From: Yinghuangia soli
Lineage (GTDB): Bacteria; Actinomycetota; Actinomycetes; Streptomycetales; Streptomycetaceae
Direction of reading: 5' to 3'
Length of the DNA: 64,000 bases
NCBI RefSeq assembly: GCF_021502675.1
Contig: NZ_JAKFHA010000004.1
Location: forward strand, 247,722 to 311,721
Shown here in pieces: positions 36,330-45,211 of this stretch (position 1 is the first letter of the stretch; each line of letters opens with the position of its first letter). The translations under genes and the position numbers were made by a program. The notes under the pieces are model-generated. The model was not told the origin of the DNA. It saw only the letters and a program-made list of their open reading frames with translations, and searched no databases.

Positions 36330-37403
36330 ATGGCCGACGAGTGCGCCCGGACGCGCACCACGACGGACCAGGCGGCCCCAGTGCCGCGGCAGCTGCCCCG
36401 AGTGCACGAACGGCAAGCGGCACGGAAGGCACGCGCGGCGAGCGCAGCACGAGCCGCGCGCGAGGAGTACGGCACGGACGACACGCAGGACACGCCGGAC
36501 ACCCAGGACACCGACGACAGGAACGACACGCAGACCAAGCCGGCGAGGACGGCCGCGCGGGACGTCAGGCAGCGCACCCGCGCCCTGTTCGCCCGGCTCC
36601 GCACCCTCGACGAGGGCACGCCCGAGCACGCCGAGGTGCGCAACGCCCTCGTCGAACTCAACCTCCCCCTGGTCCGGTTCACCGCCGCGCGGTTCCGCTC
36701 GCGCGGCGAACCCGTCGAAGACCTCGTGCAGGTCGGCGTCATCGGGCTGATCAAGTCCATCAACCGGTTCGACATCACCCGCGGCGTGGAGTTCCCCACC
36801 TTCGCCGTGCCCACCGTCGAAGGCGAGATCAAACGCTACTTCCGGGACGCCGGCTGGGCGGTCCGCGTACCGCGCCGGCTCCAGGAACTGCGCATGGACC
36901 TGGCCCGCGCCGACGAGGAGCTGACCCAGTACCACGACCGCGCCCCGACCGACCGCGAACTCGCCGACCGGCTCGGGATCCCCGAAGAGGTCGTGGCGGA
37001 AGGGCAGATCGCGCGCAACGCCTACACCGCGGGCTCGCTGGACGCCGCCCTCCCCGGCGATCTGTCCGGCTCGCGCGACGATTCGCTGTCGCGGCGCCTC
37101 GCGTACGAGGAACCGGCGTTCGACATGGTCGAGGCGGTCGTCGCGCTGCGCCCGCTGATCGCCGAGCTCTCCGCCCGCGAACGCCTCATCCTGCGGCTGC
37201 GCTTCGTCGACGACCTGACCCAGCGCGAAGTGGGCGCACAGCTGGGCATCTCGCAGATGCACGTCTCCCGATTGTTGTCGCGCACATTCACCCGGCTCCG
37301 TCGAGGCCTGCTCGACGACCGGCGTGCCGCGACACGCCCGCAGTCACGGCCCTCGGCCGCGCGGCGGCGTCCGCAGAGTCCGGCCCGCCAGGCCCAGGCC
37401 TGA
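36330..37403 (+). CDS. SigB/SigF/SigG family RNA polymerase sigma factor
   Basis: A 357-residue alternative sigma factor. A charged, Asp/Thr-rich N-terminal extension (1-80) precedes regions 2 (LNLPLVRFTAARFRSRGEPV, EDLVQVGVIGLIKSINRFD, EFPTFAVPTVEGEIKRYFRD), 3 (VPRRLQELRMDLARADEELT) and 4 (LSARERLILRLRFVDDLTQR, EVGAQLGISQMHVSRLLSRT). It is of the stress/differentiation class usually held by anti-sigma and anti-anti-sigma partners, but none is adjacent. The ATG at 36330 has AAGGAG upstream, and a matching promoter suggests autoregulation. Confidence 0.92.
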   Translation: MADECARTRTTTDQAAPVPRQLPRVHERQAARKARAASAARAAREEYGTDDTQDTPDTQDTDDRNDTQTKPARTAARDVRQRTRALFARLRTLDEGTPEHAEVRNALVELNLPLVRFTAARFRSRGEPVEDLVQVGVIGLIKSINRFDITRGVEFPTFAVPTVEGEIKRYFRDAGWAVRVPRRLQELRMDLARADEELTQYHDRAPTDRELADRLGIPEEVVAEGQIARNAYTAGSLDAALPGDLSGSRDDSLSRRLAYEEPAFDMVEAVVALRPLIAELSARERLILRLRFVDDLTQREVGAQLGISQMHVSRLLSRTFTRLRRGLLDDRRAATRPQSRPSAARRRPQSPARQAQA

Positions 37404-37472
37404 CGCGCCGTCGACCACGCGTCGACGCCCCGCCTTGGGGAAGCGGCCGATTCGGCCGAGCGGGCAGAGGTC

Positions 37473-37510
37473 GGCCTTGCCCCGGGGACGGAACACCCCG
37501 GGGCAAGGCC
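37473..37510. terminator. Bidirectional terminator
   Basis: A perfect 15-bp stem (37473-37487 with 37496-37510) and 8-nt loop between the convergent sigma factor gene and the gene at 37560-38513. Confidence 0.85.
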
Positions 37511-37559
37511 CACCGCACCACACTGCACTGCGCCTTTGGGCGCCGCGTGCGCGAACGCG

Positions 37560-38513
37560 CTAGTCGTCCTCTTCCTCCGCCAGCAGGCGCTCCAGCAGGG
37601 CCTGGAACTCCTCGCCCACCACGATCGACAGCGCATCGTCGACCCGGTCGCTCAACTGCACGAACCGGCCCGGGCGCCACCAGTACACGTACGGGCTGAT
37701 CGGCCCCGGCGCCTCCTCGTGCCGGTACGCCGCGAACGCCGCCATCGCGTTGAGCGCGGGGATCACGTCGATGCCGGTGATCGGCTGGAACGCGAGCAGA
37801 TGCCGGAAGGGCATCGCGACCAGCGCGCCGTCCGGGCCCAGCTTCGTGCCGGTGAGCTTCTCGACCAGGTCGTCCAGGACCAGGACGCGGCTGGCGGTGA
37901 AGAAGGAGTCGCCCATCACCACCCGGAAGACCGTGCCGTCCTCCTGCTTGAACGTGTCGTGGTCCTCGACCGGAAGCGCCCGCAGATTGTTCATGGCCCG
38001 GAGCCGGAGCTCGGCGATGTCGCCGAAGGTGGACAGCGCCTCCGCGGGCAGCGTCTGCACGCTCTCGGGCAGGTCGAGGGCGAGGACCTCGCGCAGCCCG
38101 GGGGCAGGTGCCGGGGCGTAGCCGAAGCTCGGGTCGTCGGGGAGGTTGTCGGCCGCGGTGATGCGCGGGTAGAGCCGGGCCCACAACTCGTCGGTGGGCA
38201 GCGTCTCCACCGCGGACGGGGCGTCCATCGCGCGAACCAGCTTGTCGACGTGGTCGCGGATCAGCGACGGCCAGGCGCGCGGCCCGCGTTCGTTGTTGTG
38301 GCAGCCCGCGGCCAGGTTGTAGAGGTTGTAGCTGCGGTTCAGGTTGTCGGTCATGTGGTCGGCGAACACCGTGACCTCGAGCCCGCGTTCGGCGAACGCC
38401 TCACGGGTCAGACCGCGCAGCCGGCGGCCTTCCTCGACCGAGAGGAACTCGAACGCGGGGTCGCGCGGCGCCTCGCGCGGATCGCGCTGCGGCCCCCGTC
38501 GGAACAACCCCAC
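37560..38513 (-). CDS. Conserved hypothetical protein, possibly DUF1444-like
   Basis: A 317-residue soluble protein. The C-terminal half (AMNNLRALPVEDHDTF, DSFFTASRVLVLDDLVEKLT, GALVAMPFRHLLAFQPITG) recalls the DUF1444/YtpQ pattern; I rate this as a weak resemblance. The N-terminus starts VGLFRRGPQRDPREAPRD. The acidic C-terminus (LLAEEEDD) is short. The GTG at 38513 has GGAGG five bases upstream and is preferred to longer in-frame starts. It lies 125 bp downstream of a LacI-type gene on the same strand. Confidence 0.7.
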   Translation of the reverse strand: MGLFRRGPQRDPREAPRDPAFEFLSVEEGRRLRGLTREAFAERGLEVTVFADHMTDNLNRSYNLYNLAAGCHNNERGPRAWPSLIRDHVDKLVRAMDAPSAVETLPTDELWARLYPRITAADNLPDDPSFGYAPAPAPGLREVLALDLPESVQTLPAEALSTFGDIAELRLRAMNNLRALPVEDHDTFKQEDGTVFRVVMGDSFFTASRVLVLDDLVEKLTGTKLGPDGALVAMPFRHLLAFQPITGIDVIPALNAMAAFAAYRHEEAPGPISPYVYWWRPGRFVQLSDRVDDALSIVVGEEFQALLERLLAEEEDD

Positions 38514-38638
38514 ACGTGCCTCCTCCGCGGCCGCCCGGCCGAACGTCCGGCCGAGTGCCGCAACGTCTTCGATGGTATCGGGCGGTCCGGCCGCCCGGCG
38601 GAGGTGCGACGGGCGGCCGGGGAGGCCCGGGAGCGGCG

Positions 38639-39658
38639 TCAGGCCGAATCCCGGCGCACCACCAGCGGCTCGTGCTCGGGGATCAGCGGCAAGCCGTCCC
38701 CGTGCGTGCGGTCGATCAGGTCCATCAGGACCCGGACGTGCATCTCCGCGAAGCTCGTGGTGTGCAGCGCGACCGTGCTCAGCCGCGGGGTCACCAGTTC
38801 GCACAGCGGGGTGTCGTCCACGCCCAGCACCGCGATGTCGCCCGGCACCGACAGCCCGGCATCGCGCAGCGCCCGCAGCATCAGCGCCGCGAACTCGTCG
38901 TTGTACGCGAAGACCGCGGTCGGCCGGTCCGCGGCCAACGCCCAGCCGCGCGCCAACGCCAGCGCGGCTCCGTGGTCGAACGGCATGTCCACGCGGGCGA
39001 GTTCGATGCCGTGGTCGGCAGCCGCCTCGACCACGCCGACGTAGCGCAGCTCGCCGGGCTCGCGCAGGTCGCCGGTCGGCACGATCGCCGCGATCCGCCG
39101 GTGCCCCTGTTCGGCGAGGTGGTCGACCGCGACCACGCCGATGCGCTTCTGCTCGAAGACGACGGTCGGCGCGTACGGCACCGACTCCTCGCCGACCAGC
39201 ACCACGGTCTGCACGCCGTGCTGGTGCAGCAGCTCCACGGACTCCGGCGTACAGCGCCAGGTGTCCGCGAGGATCGCGCGCGGCCGCAGCTCGGCCCACG
39301 CGCGGGCCGCGTCCATTCCGGTGAGCTTGCGGTCGCCGTGCACGATCAGGACCAGGCCGCGTTCGGCCAGCGCGTCGCGCGCGCGTTCGAGGAGGGTGTC
39401 GATGGCGTGTCCGAGGGGCCACCGCGGCATCGCATAAACGACGAGGTTGCTGGTGCCGGCCCGGAGGGCGCGGGCGCCCGCGTTGGGCGAGTAGCCCAGT
39501 TTGCGGACGGCGGCGAGCACCTTGTCCCGGGTGGCATCGCTGATGCCGGAGCCGGGGACGTCGTTGAGTACGAAGGACACCGTGGTGCGGGACACGCCTG
39601 CGGCCCGAGCGACATCTGCGCTGGTGGGCGCCTTGCCGGGTCGAGGGACTTTGGGCAT
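38639..39658 (-). CDS. LacI family transcriptional regulator
   Basis: A 339-residue regulator with the helix-turn-helix SADVARAAGVSRTTVSFVLN, hinge helix LGYSPNAGARALRAG and a sugar-binding-type effector domain ending STVALHTTSFAEMHVRVLMD. It is divergent from an MFS transporter whose upstream region has repeated ACACGTGTCAG elements including a perfect palindrome, so repression of the transporter and itself by sugar-relieved binding is likely. No catabolic gene is adjacent, so the sugar cannot be named. Confidence 0.9.
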   Translation of the reverse strand: MPKVPRPGKAPTSADVARAAGVSRTTVSFVLNDVPGSGISDATRDKVLAAVRKLGYSPNAGARALRAGTSNLVVYAMPRWPLGHAIDTLLERARDALAERGLVLIVHGDRKLTGMDAARAWAELRPRAILADTWRCTPESVELLHQHGVQTVVLVGEESVPYAPTVVFEQKRIGVVAVDHLAEQGHRRIAAIVPTGDLREPGELRYVGVVEAAADHGIELARVDMPFDHGAALALARGWALAADRPTAVFAYNDEFAALMLRALRDAGLSVPGDIAVLGVDDTPLCELVTPRLSTVALHTTSFAEMHVRVLMDLIDRTHGDGLPLIPEHEPLVVRRDSA

Positions 39659-39805
39659 GGGTTACCGGGTCCTCACATGAGGGTTTGAGGGTTGATACGA
39701 GAGGTTGCCATGCCGCCCGCCGGTTTGGTTCCCGGGGGGCAATGCGACGTACGTCACCTTCTGTTTACGCGATCTTCATCCCATGCCATGATCCGTGCAC
39801 CGCAG

Positions 39806-39845
39806 CTGACACGTGTCAGTAACACGAGTCAGTTAAACGTGTCAG
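39806..39845. promoter_or_regulatory. LacI-type operator cluster
   Basis: CTGACACGTGTCAG (39806-39819) is a perfect 14-bp palindrome. Two related elements follow, AACACGAGTCAG (39821-39832) and AAACGTGTCAG (39835-39845), about one and a half helical turns apart, in an otherwise A/T-richer promoter region between divergent lacI-type and MFS genes. Confidence 0.65.
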
Positions 39846-39936
39846 CAGCGGTCGACCGGTCCGCTTCTTCACCCCGTGCGACAGCGAGTCAGGGGGCGGG
39901 CCGCGACACCCCTCCTCCGACGACTCGGTGATAGAC

Positions 39937-41277
39937 ATGACGCAGAGCAACGTTGCGGCCCGCGAAGCCGCTGCGGTGATCCCGCCCCAGATGGGGCCGG
40001 TGGACTCCGCCGGGAAGCCGCGCTACAAGCTCGGGCCCCTCTATGTGACGCTCCCGCTGGCCAACCTTGCGCTGTACCTGGTGTGGATGGGTGTGGGTTC
40101 GTTCCTCATCCCGATGCAGGTCACCGCGATCAAGGGGCACAACGACCCGGACGCGCTGAAGAACGCCGTGGCGATCGGCGCGGCCCTGGCCGCGATCGGC
40201 AACCCGGTCTTCGGCCAGATCTCGGACCGCACGCGCTCGCGCTTCGGCCGCCGCGCCCCCTGGATGCTGCTCTGCGCCGGCCTCGGCGCGCTCGCCCTGA
40301 TCGGCCAGGCCAACGCCAAGTCGATCGGCGTACTGGCCATCACCTGGGGTGCCGTCCAGTTCATCCTGAACGGTTACCAGGCGGCGCTGACCGCCGCCAT
40401 GCCGGACCGCATCCCGGCCGAGAAGTACGGCATCTTCTCCGGCCTGGTCGGCCTGGGCATCCCGCTCGGCATCGTCGTCTCCGCCTACACCATCGGCGGC
40501 ATCGACCTCTCGAAGCTCGGCATCGACGGCATCGTCGGCGGCTTCGACGGCAAGTTCCAGGGCGAGAACGGCTACTACCTGATCGCCGGCATCCTGATCG
40601 CCGCGATGCTGATCTTCGTCTTCCTGTCGCCGGACAAGTCCAGCAAGGGCATGCCGGTCGAGAAGTTCAACTTCGGCAAGTTCCTCTCGAACTTCTGGGT
40701 GAACCCGAAGCAGCACCCCGACTTCGCCTGGGCCTTCCTGTCGCGCTTCGGCGTGGTGGCCGGCTACTTCATCGTGCTGACCTACAACTTCTACATCTTG
40801 ATGGAGTACATCAAGATCAAGCCCCAGGACACCCCGTCCACTATGGGCTTCCTGATGGTCGTCAACGCGATCTGCACCGTCATCGCCTCGATCGTCGTGG
40901 GCAAGCTGGTCGACCGCTTCGGCGTCATCAAGCCCTTCGTGCTCGGCTCGGGCGTGCTGGCCGGCCTGTCGCTGTTCATCCCCATGATCTGGGCCAGCGT
41001 CGACGGCATGACGGCGTTCAACATCGTCAACGGCTTCGCGTTCGGCATGTACATGGCCGTCGACATGGCGCTGATCACCAAGGTGCTGCCGCGCGGCGAG
41101 GACGCCGGCAAGGACATGGGCCTGATCAACATCGCCAACGCGGCCCCGCAGGTCGCGGCCCCGTTCATCGCGTCCTGGATCGTCGACGCGGGCGGCTACG
41201 AGGCGATCTTCCCGGTGGCCGCATGTATAGCCCTGGCCGGATCGGTGCTCGTCGTCAAGGTGAAGAGCGTCCGCTGA
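39937..41277 (+). CDS. MFS transporter, probably sugar-type
   Basis: A 446-residue polytopic transporter with about 12 helices. The MFS loop 2-3 motif reads FGQISDRTRSRFGRRAPWML, and the later one VGKLVDRFGVIKPFVLG. The first helix starts at YVTLPLANLALYLVWMGVGS. Sequence style and the divergent LacI regulator suggest glycoside/sugar uptake, though drug or other solute efflux is not excluded. I chose the ATG at 39937 with GGTGA upstream; a GTG nine bases earlier is possible. It ends at a strong terminator. Confidence 0.88.
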   Translation: MTQSNVAAREAAAVIPPQMGPVDSAGKPRYKLGPLYVTLPLANLALYLVWMGVGSFLIPMQVTAIKGHNDPDALKNAVAIGAALAAIGNPVFGQISDRTRSRFGRRAPWMLLCAGLGALALIGQANAKSIGVLAITWGAVQFILNGYQAALTAAMPDRIPAEKYGIFSGLVGLGIPLGIVVSAYTIGGIDLSKLGIDGIVGGFDGKFQGENGYYLIAGILIAAMLIFVFLSPDKSSKGMPVEKFNFGKFLSNFWVNPKQHPDFAWAFLSRFGVVAGYFIVLTYNFYILMEYIKIKPQDTPSTMGFLMVVNAICTVIASIVVGKLVDRFGVIKPFVLGSGVLAGLSLFIPMIWASVDGMTAFNIVNGFAFGMYMAVDMALITKVLPRGEDAGKDMGLINIANAAPQVAAPFIASWIVDAGGYEAIFPVAACIALAGSVLVVKVKSVR

Positions 41278-41304
41278 TCCGGATCTGCTGAATCGCAACA
41301 GCAC

Positions 41305-41348
41305 GGCGTCGGCCCCCTCCCCGAAGTACTGGGGTGGGGGCCGACGCC
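41305..41348. terminator. Bidirectional terminator
   Basis: An 18-bp stem (41305-41322 with 41331-41348) with one T-T mismatch and an 8-nt loop, between the convergent MFS and CDF genes. Confidence 0.85.
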
Positions 41349-41381
41349 TTCGCGTATAGAACACCGCTCGGGCCGGCCGGG

Positions 41382-42305
41382 TCACTCGTGTGCCGCGTAC
41401 TCGTGGCCGCGGTGCCCGGCCGGCTCCAGCTGGATCGTGGAGTGCCGTACGTCGAAGTCGCCGCCCACGATCGCGCCCACCCGGTCCAGGACCGGCCCGA
41501 TCCGGCCCTCCCGGATCACCGCGTCGGTCACCGTCAGATGCGCGGTCAGCGCCGGCATCCCGCTGGTGACGGTCCACGCGTGCAGGTCGTGCACCTCGGT
41601 GATGTCCGGCTCGGCGAGCAGCCGTTCGCGCAGCGCGCCGAGGTCCAGGTCCTTCGGAGTGGCCTCCAGGAGCACGTGCAAGGTGTCGCGGAGCAGCAGG
41701 TACGCCCGCGGCAGGATCATGGCGACGATCACCAGCGAGGCGATCGGGTCGGCGAGCGTCCACCCGGTGGTGGCGATGATCACACCCGTCCCGAGCGCCG
41801 CCACCGACCCCATGGTGTCGCCCAGCACCTCCAGATACGCGCCGCGCATGTTGAGGCTGTGGTCCTTGCCGCCGCGCAGCAGGAACAGCCCGACCAGGTT
41901 GGCCGCGAGGCCGAGGAGTGCGGCGGCCAGCAGCGGGCCGGTCTTCACCTCCGGCGGGTCGCCGATCCGCTGCACCGCCTGGTACGCGATGAACGCCCCG
42001 ATCCCGCCCAGCATCATCGCGTTGACCAGCGCGGCCAGGATCTCGACCCGGTAGAGCCCCCAGGTGCGTTCCGGGGTCGGCTCGCGCTGCGCGACGGTCA
42101 CCGCGACCAGCGCGAGGGCCACGCCGCTGGTGTCCACGAACATGTGCAGGCTGTCCGAGAGCAGCGCGAGGCTGTTGGACAGCAGCGCGCCGATGAGCTG
42201 CACGACCAGCACCACGCCGGTGACGCTGATGGTGATCGCGAGCCGCTTGCGGTACGCCGCACTCACCGTGCCGCCGCTCGCCTTCGGGCCGTGGTCGTGC
42301 CCCAT
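41382..42305 (-). CDS. Cation diffusion facilitator (CDF/CzcD-like) exporter
   Basis: A 307-residue six-helix metal/proton antiporter. The N-terminal histidines (MGHDHG), TM2 metal site (SLALLSDSLHMFVDTSGVAL) and TM5 (AYLEVLGDTMGSVAALG) are evident, followed by the cytosolic ferredoxin-like dimer domain with HDLHAWTVTSG. TM5 has glutamate at the first ligand position where Zn exporters often have histidine, which may shift metal preference. It likely exports Zn2+, Cd2+ or Co2+. The ATG at 42305 has GGAGG seven bases upstream. Confidence 0.92.
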   Translation of the reverse strand: MGHDHGPKASGGTVSAAYRKRLAITISVTGVVLVVQLIGALLSNSLALLSDSLHMFVDTSGVALALVAVTVAQREPTPERTWGLYRVEILAALVNAMMLGGIGAFIAYQAVQRIGDPPEVKTGPLLAAALLGLAANLVGLFLLRGGKDHSLNMRGAYLEVLGDTMGSVAALGTGVIIATTGWTLADPIASLVIVAMILPRAYLLLRDTLHVLLEATPKDLDLGALRERLLAEPDITEVHDLHAWTVTSGMPALTAHLTVTDAVIREGRIGPVLDRVGAIVGGDFDVRHSTIQLEPAGHRGHEYAAHE

Positions 42306-42431
42306 GTACCGCCGCCTCCGCTCCGCCGCGCCCGCGGGTTCCCGCGCAGTCCCATGATCGGCGGGCGGAACGGGCGGGCCGCGGCGACGCGCGGGGCGGT
42401 CCGGGTGCGGCCGGGGTGCGTCCGGGGGACG

Positions 42432-43316
42432 TCAGCGCCGGGGCGGCCCCTGCGGCGGATACCCGGGCGGACCCTGCGGCGGGTAGCCCTGCGGTCCGGG
42501 CGGCGGATACCCCGGGTGGCCTTGCTGCGGATAGCCCTGCGGCGGGTGCTGCACCGGGCCGTGCGGACCGCCGGGCCCGCCCCACGAGTTGTTCTGGTAG
42601 CCCTGCCGGCCCATGCCGAGCGGGCCGCCCTGGTGCTGGACCATGTCGGGCGGGGACACCTCGGTCGACTGCACGAGCACCCAGCCCTCGCCGATGAAGC
42701 TCAGCATCCAGCCCTCGCCGGTCTGGCCGCGCCGCCGCCACACCCGGGACGACACGGTCTGCGCCTCCAGCCGGGTGGTGAGGTTCGACGACCAGGCCAC
42801 CACGGCGTCCGCGTCCACGAACACCTCGCTGCGCGGACCGACCTTCATCACCAGCGGAGTTCCCGGCGTGGTGAGGGCGATCATGCCGGTGCCGCCGATC
42901 AGCAGGCCGTTGGAGCCGGGACCGGAGAGCCGGGCCTCCGCATCGATGGCGACCGGCGACCAGGTGAGCCCCGGATCCAGCGCGAGCACGCTGTCGTTGT
43001 CGACGATGATGCCCTCGTTCGCGAGCGCGACGAGGTGGATGGACTGGGCCTGGTTGGCGAGGTAGACGACGCCGGTGCCGGTGCACCGCATGAGCGACAT
43101 GAACTCGGCGCCGTACGCGGCGGCCCGCATCTCGCCCTGCGTGGGCATGTAGCCGTCGAAGTCCACCGCACCGGTGAACGCGATCATCGCGCCTTTGCGC
43201 GCCAGCAGTTCGGGCGCCGCCTGGCGGTCCAGCGCGACCCGCAGGATGTGCGGGTTCTGCAGCGTGAAGCGCTCGCTCGACGTGATCGCCATGTTCTCGA
43301 ACAAGGGACTCTGCAC
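42432..43316 (-). CDS. AIM24 family protein with PQG-rich tail
   Basis: A 294-residue protein whose body (ALARKG-type LLARKGAMIAFTGAVDFDGY, MRCTGTGVVYLANQAQSIHL, VVAWSSNLTTRLEAQTVSSR, VWRRRGQTGEGWMLSFIGEG) is the AIM24/TIGR00266 beta-solenoid fold found in many bacteria; the function is unknown in bacteria. The C-terminal about 70 residues are repeats of the GYPPQGPP type. The start at the GTG 43316 (VQSPLF) matches close family members; an ATG at 43292 is an alternative. It is the first gene left of a divergent LLM oxidoreductase. Confidence 0.85.
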   Translation of the reverse strand: MQSPLFENMAITSSERFTLQNPHILRVALDRQAAPELLARKGAMIAFTGAVDFDGYMPTQGEMRAAAYGAEFMSLMRCTGTGVVYLANQAQSIHLVALANEGIIVDNDSVLALDPGLTWSPVAIDAEARLSGPGSNGLLIGGTGMIALTTPGTPLVMKVGPRSEVFVDADAVVAWSSNLTTRLEAQTVSSRVWRRRGQTGEGWMLSFIGEGWVLVQSTEVSPPDMVQHQGGPLGMGRQGYQNNSWGGPGGPHGPVQHPPQGYPQQGHPGYPPPGPQGYPPQGPPGYPPQGPPRR

Positions 43317-43412
43317 TCGTACATGATCCCTGGTCACGGGGTCCGACGGAAAGCGGGAACCCCATCGTGTCGGTGCGGTCCCCGTCGTCGTAGGGTGCGG
43401 GGACGCAGATGT

Positions 43413-43429
43413 CTGTGACACCGTTACAG
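43413..43429. promoter_or_regulatory. Imperfect palindrome, possible operator
   Basis: CTGTGAC and GTTACAG (6 of 7 paired) with a 3-base centre lie 32 bp upstream of the LLM gene start and between divergent genes. No adjacent regulator gene is present. Confidence 0.35.
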
Positions 43430-43460
43430 AAGTCGCCCGAACGCCGCCCGAAGGGGAGCC

Positions 43461-44387
43461 ATGACCGACACCGCCGCGCCCGCCCACCGCCCGGTCCCCG
43501 ACCTCGGCCGGGTCGGCCTGTGGACCTCCGCCTTCGACTTCCTGCCGGTCCCGCAACTGCGCGACACCGCGGCGGAGCTGGACGCGCTCGGCTACGGCGC
43601 GCTGTGGTGGGGCGAGACCGTCGGCCGCGAGACCTTCACTCAGGCCCTGTTGCTGCTCGAGTCCTCGCCGCGCATCCCGGTCGCCACCGGCATCGCCAAC
43701 CTGTGGGCCCGCGACGCAGTGGCCACCAACGGCGCCGCCCGCACGCTGCTCGACGCGCACCCCGGCCGCTTCCTGCTCGGCCTCGGGGTCAGCCACGGCC
43801 CGCTCGTCGAGGGCCTGCGGCCGGGCGGCAACGTGTACGACAAGCCGCTCACCCTGATGCGCAACTACCTCGACGCGCTGGACGCGTCCATCTACTTCGC
43901 GGCCGGCGGCGAACTCCCGCGGCCGCCGCGCGTGCTGGCCGCGCTCGGCCCGCGCATGCTCGAACTCTCCCGCGACCGCGCCGAGGGCGCGCACACCTAC
44001 CTGGTCACGCCCGAGCACACCGCGCAGGCCCGCGAGGCCCTGGGGGCCGGCGGCTACCTCGCGGTCGAGCAGGGAGTGGTGCTGACCACCGACCGCGAGA
44101 CCGCCCTGCGCCGCGGCCGCGAGCACCTCAAGCCGTACATCAACCTGCCGAACTACCGGAACAACTGGCTGCGGCTCGGCCTGACCGAGGCGGACTTCGC
44201 GGACGGCGGCAGCGAGCGCCTCGTGGACCTGCTCGTCGCCTCCGGCGACGAAGCCGCCATCCGGACCCGCATCGACGCGCACCACGCCGCCGGCGCGGAC
44301 CACGTGTGCGTCCAGGTGCTCGGCGAGTCGATGGTCGATTTGCCGATGGACGACTGGCGCACCCTGGCCCCGGCGCTGCTGGGTTGA
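43461..44387 (+). CDS. LLM class F420-dependent oxidoreductase (TIGR03620 type)
   Basis: A 308-residue paralogue of the gene at 32834-33838. Shared blocks include LGRVGLWTSAFDFLP, LGYGALWWGETVGRETFTQA, ATGIANLWARDAVATNGAAR, GRFLLGLGVSHGP, RVLAALGPRMLELSRDRAEG and GADHVCVQVLGE. It is a predicted F420-dependent oxidoreductase of unknown substrate. The ATG at 43461 has AAGGGGAG upstream. A decayed copy of its 3' end lies just downstream (about 44407-44505). Confidence 0.9.
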   Translation: MTDTAAPAHRPVPDLGRVGLWTSAFDFLPVPQLRDTAAELDALGYGALWWGETVGRETFTQALLLLESSPRIPVATGIANLWARDAVATNGAARTLLDAHPGRFLLGLGVSHGPLVEGLRPGGNVYDKPLTLMRNYLDALDASIYFAAGGELPRPPRVLAALGPRMLELSRDRAEGAHTYLVTPEHTAQAREALGAGGYLAVEQGVVLTTDRETALRRGREHLKPYINLPNYRNNWLRLGLTEADFADGGSERLVDLLVASGDEAAIRTRIDAHHAAGADHVCVQVLGESMVDLPMDDWRTLAPALLG

Positions 44388-44406
44388 TACGGGAGCCGGG
44401 GCCGCG

Positions 44407-44505
44407 CCGGCGCGCATCGCACCGTCGGCGCGGACTGCCACGCGGCGTCGGTGGTCGATCTGGCTATGGACGATTGGTCGCACGCGGCTACCGGCGCTGC
44501 CGGGT
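44407..44505 (+). pseudogene. Decayed copy of the LLM gene 3' end
   Basis: Translated, this stretch contains VVDLAMDDWSHAATGAAG, which aligns with MVDLPMDDWRTLAPALLG at the end of the intact gene about 115 bp upstream. The DNA is similar over roughly 90 bases (for example GGCGCGGAC, then GGTCGATNTGNCNATGGACGA) with indels. It is a partial tandem duplication that has since decayed, and it directly precedes the repeat array. Confidence 0.6.
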
Positions 44506-45211
44506 CAGAACGAAGGCTGGGCCGCGAGCGGGCACCGGAGCGCTGCGAGGCAGCACGACGAACCGCCGCTGCCGCTGCCGCTTCCGCGGATGCGAGTGCG
44601 GGCGTGCATGGGGGGGTGGCTCACCGCGCTGGCCTCCGGGGCGTCTTCGGCCGCGTGCACCGGCGCTCCGCCGGGCATGCCGCTGCCGCGGGTGAGGGTG
44701 GGGGCGGGGGTGGGGTGGCTCGCCGCGCCTGGCCGCCGTTGTGGCTTCGGCCGCGAAGGCCGGCGCTTCCGCCGGGAAGTTGGGGCCTCGCCCGCCTCGC
44801 CTGCATGCTCGTCTGCGATGCCCGGCTGATCCGTGCGCCACGCCTGCTCCGCCCAGCTCAGAATGAAGGGCGGGCCGCGAGCGGCCCCGGAGCGCGGCGA
44901 GGCAACTCGACGAACCGCCGCGGCGGATGCGGGGGCGAGTGCGGGCGTGGATAGGTGGGTGGCTCGCCGCGCCAGGGCGTCTTCGGCCGCGTACACCGGC
45001 GCTCCGCCGGGCATGCCGCTGCCGCCGGTGAGGGTGAGGCCGTAGGTGGGGGCGCGGGTGGGGTGGCTCGCCGCGCCTGGCCGCCGTTGTGGCTTCGGCC
45101 GCGAAGGCCGGCGCCTCCGCCGGGAAGTTGGGGCCTCGCCCGCCTCGCCTGCATGCTCGTCTGCGGTGCCCGGTTGATCCGTGCGCTACGCCTGCTCCCC
45201 CCAGCGCGGAG
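44506..45211. repeat. Two tandem repeats of about 353 bp
   Basis: A unit starting CAGAANGAAGG (44506 and 44859) occurs twice in direct tandem. Shared blocks include GACGAACCGCCG, GGCGCTCCGCCGGGCATGCC and GGTGGGGTGGCTCGCCGCGC, and a block of about 100 bp from CTGGCCGCCGTTGTGGCTTC onward is almost identical. Copies differ by small indels. Open frames run through the array on the minus strand, but their Arg/Pro/His-rich product and weak third-position bias do not support a gene. Confidence 0.7.
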
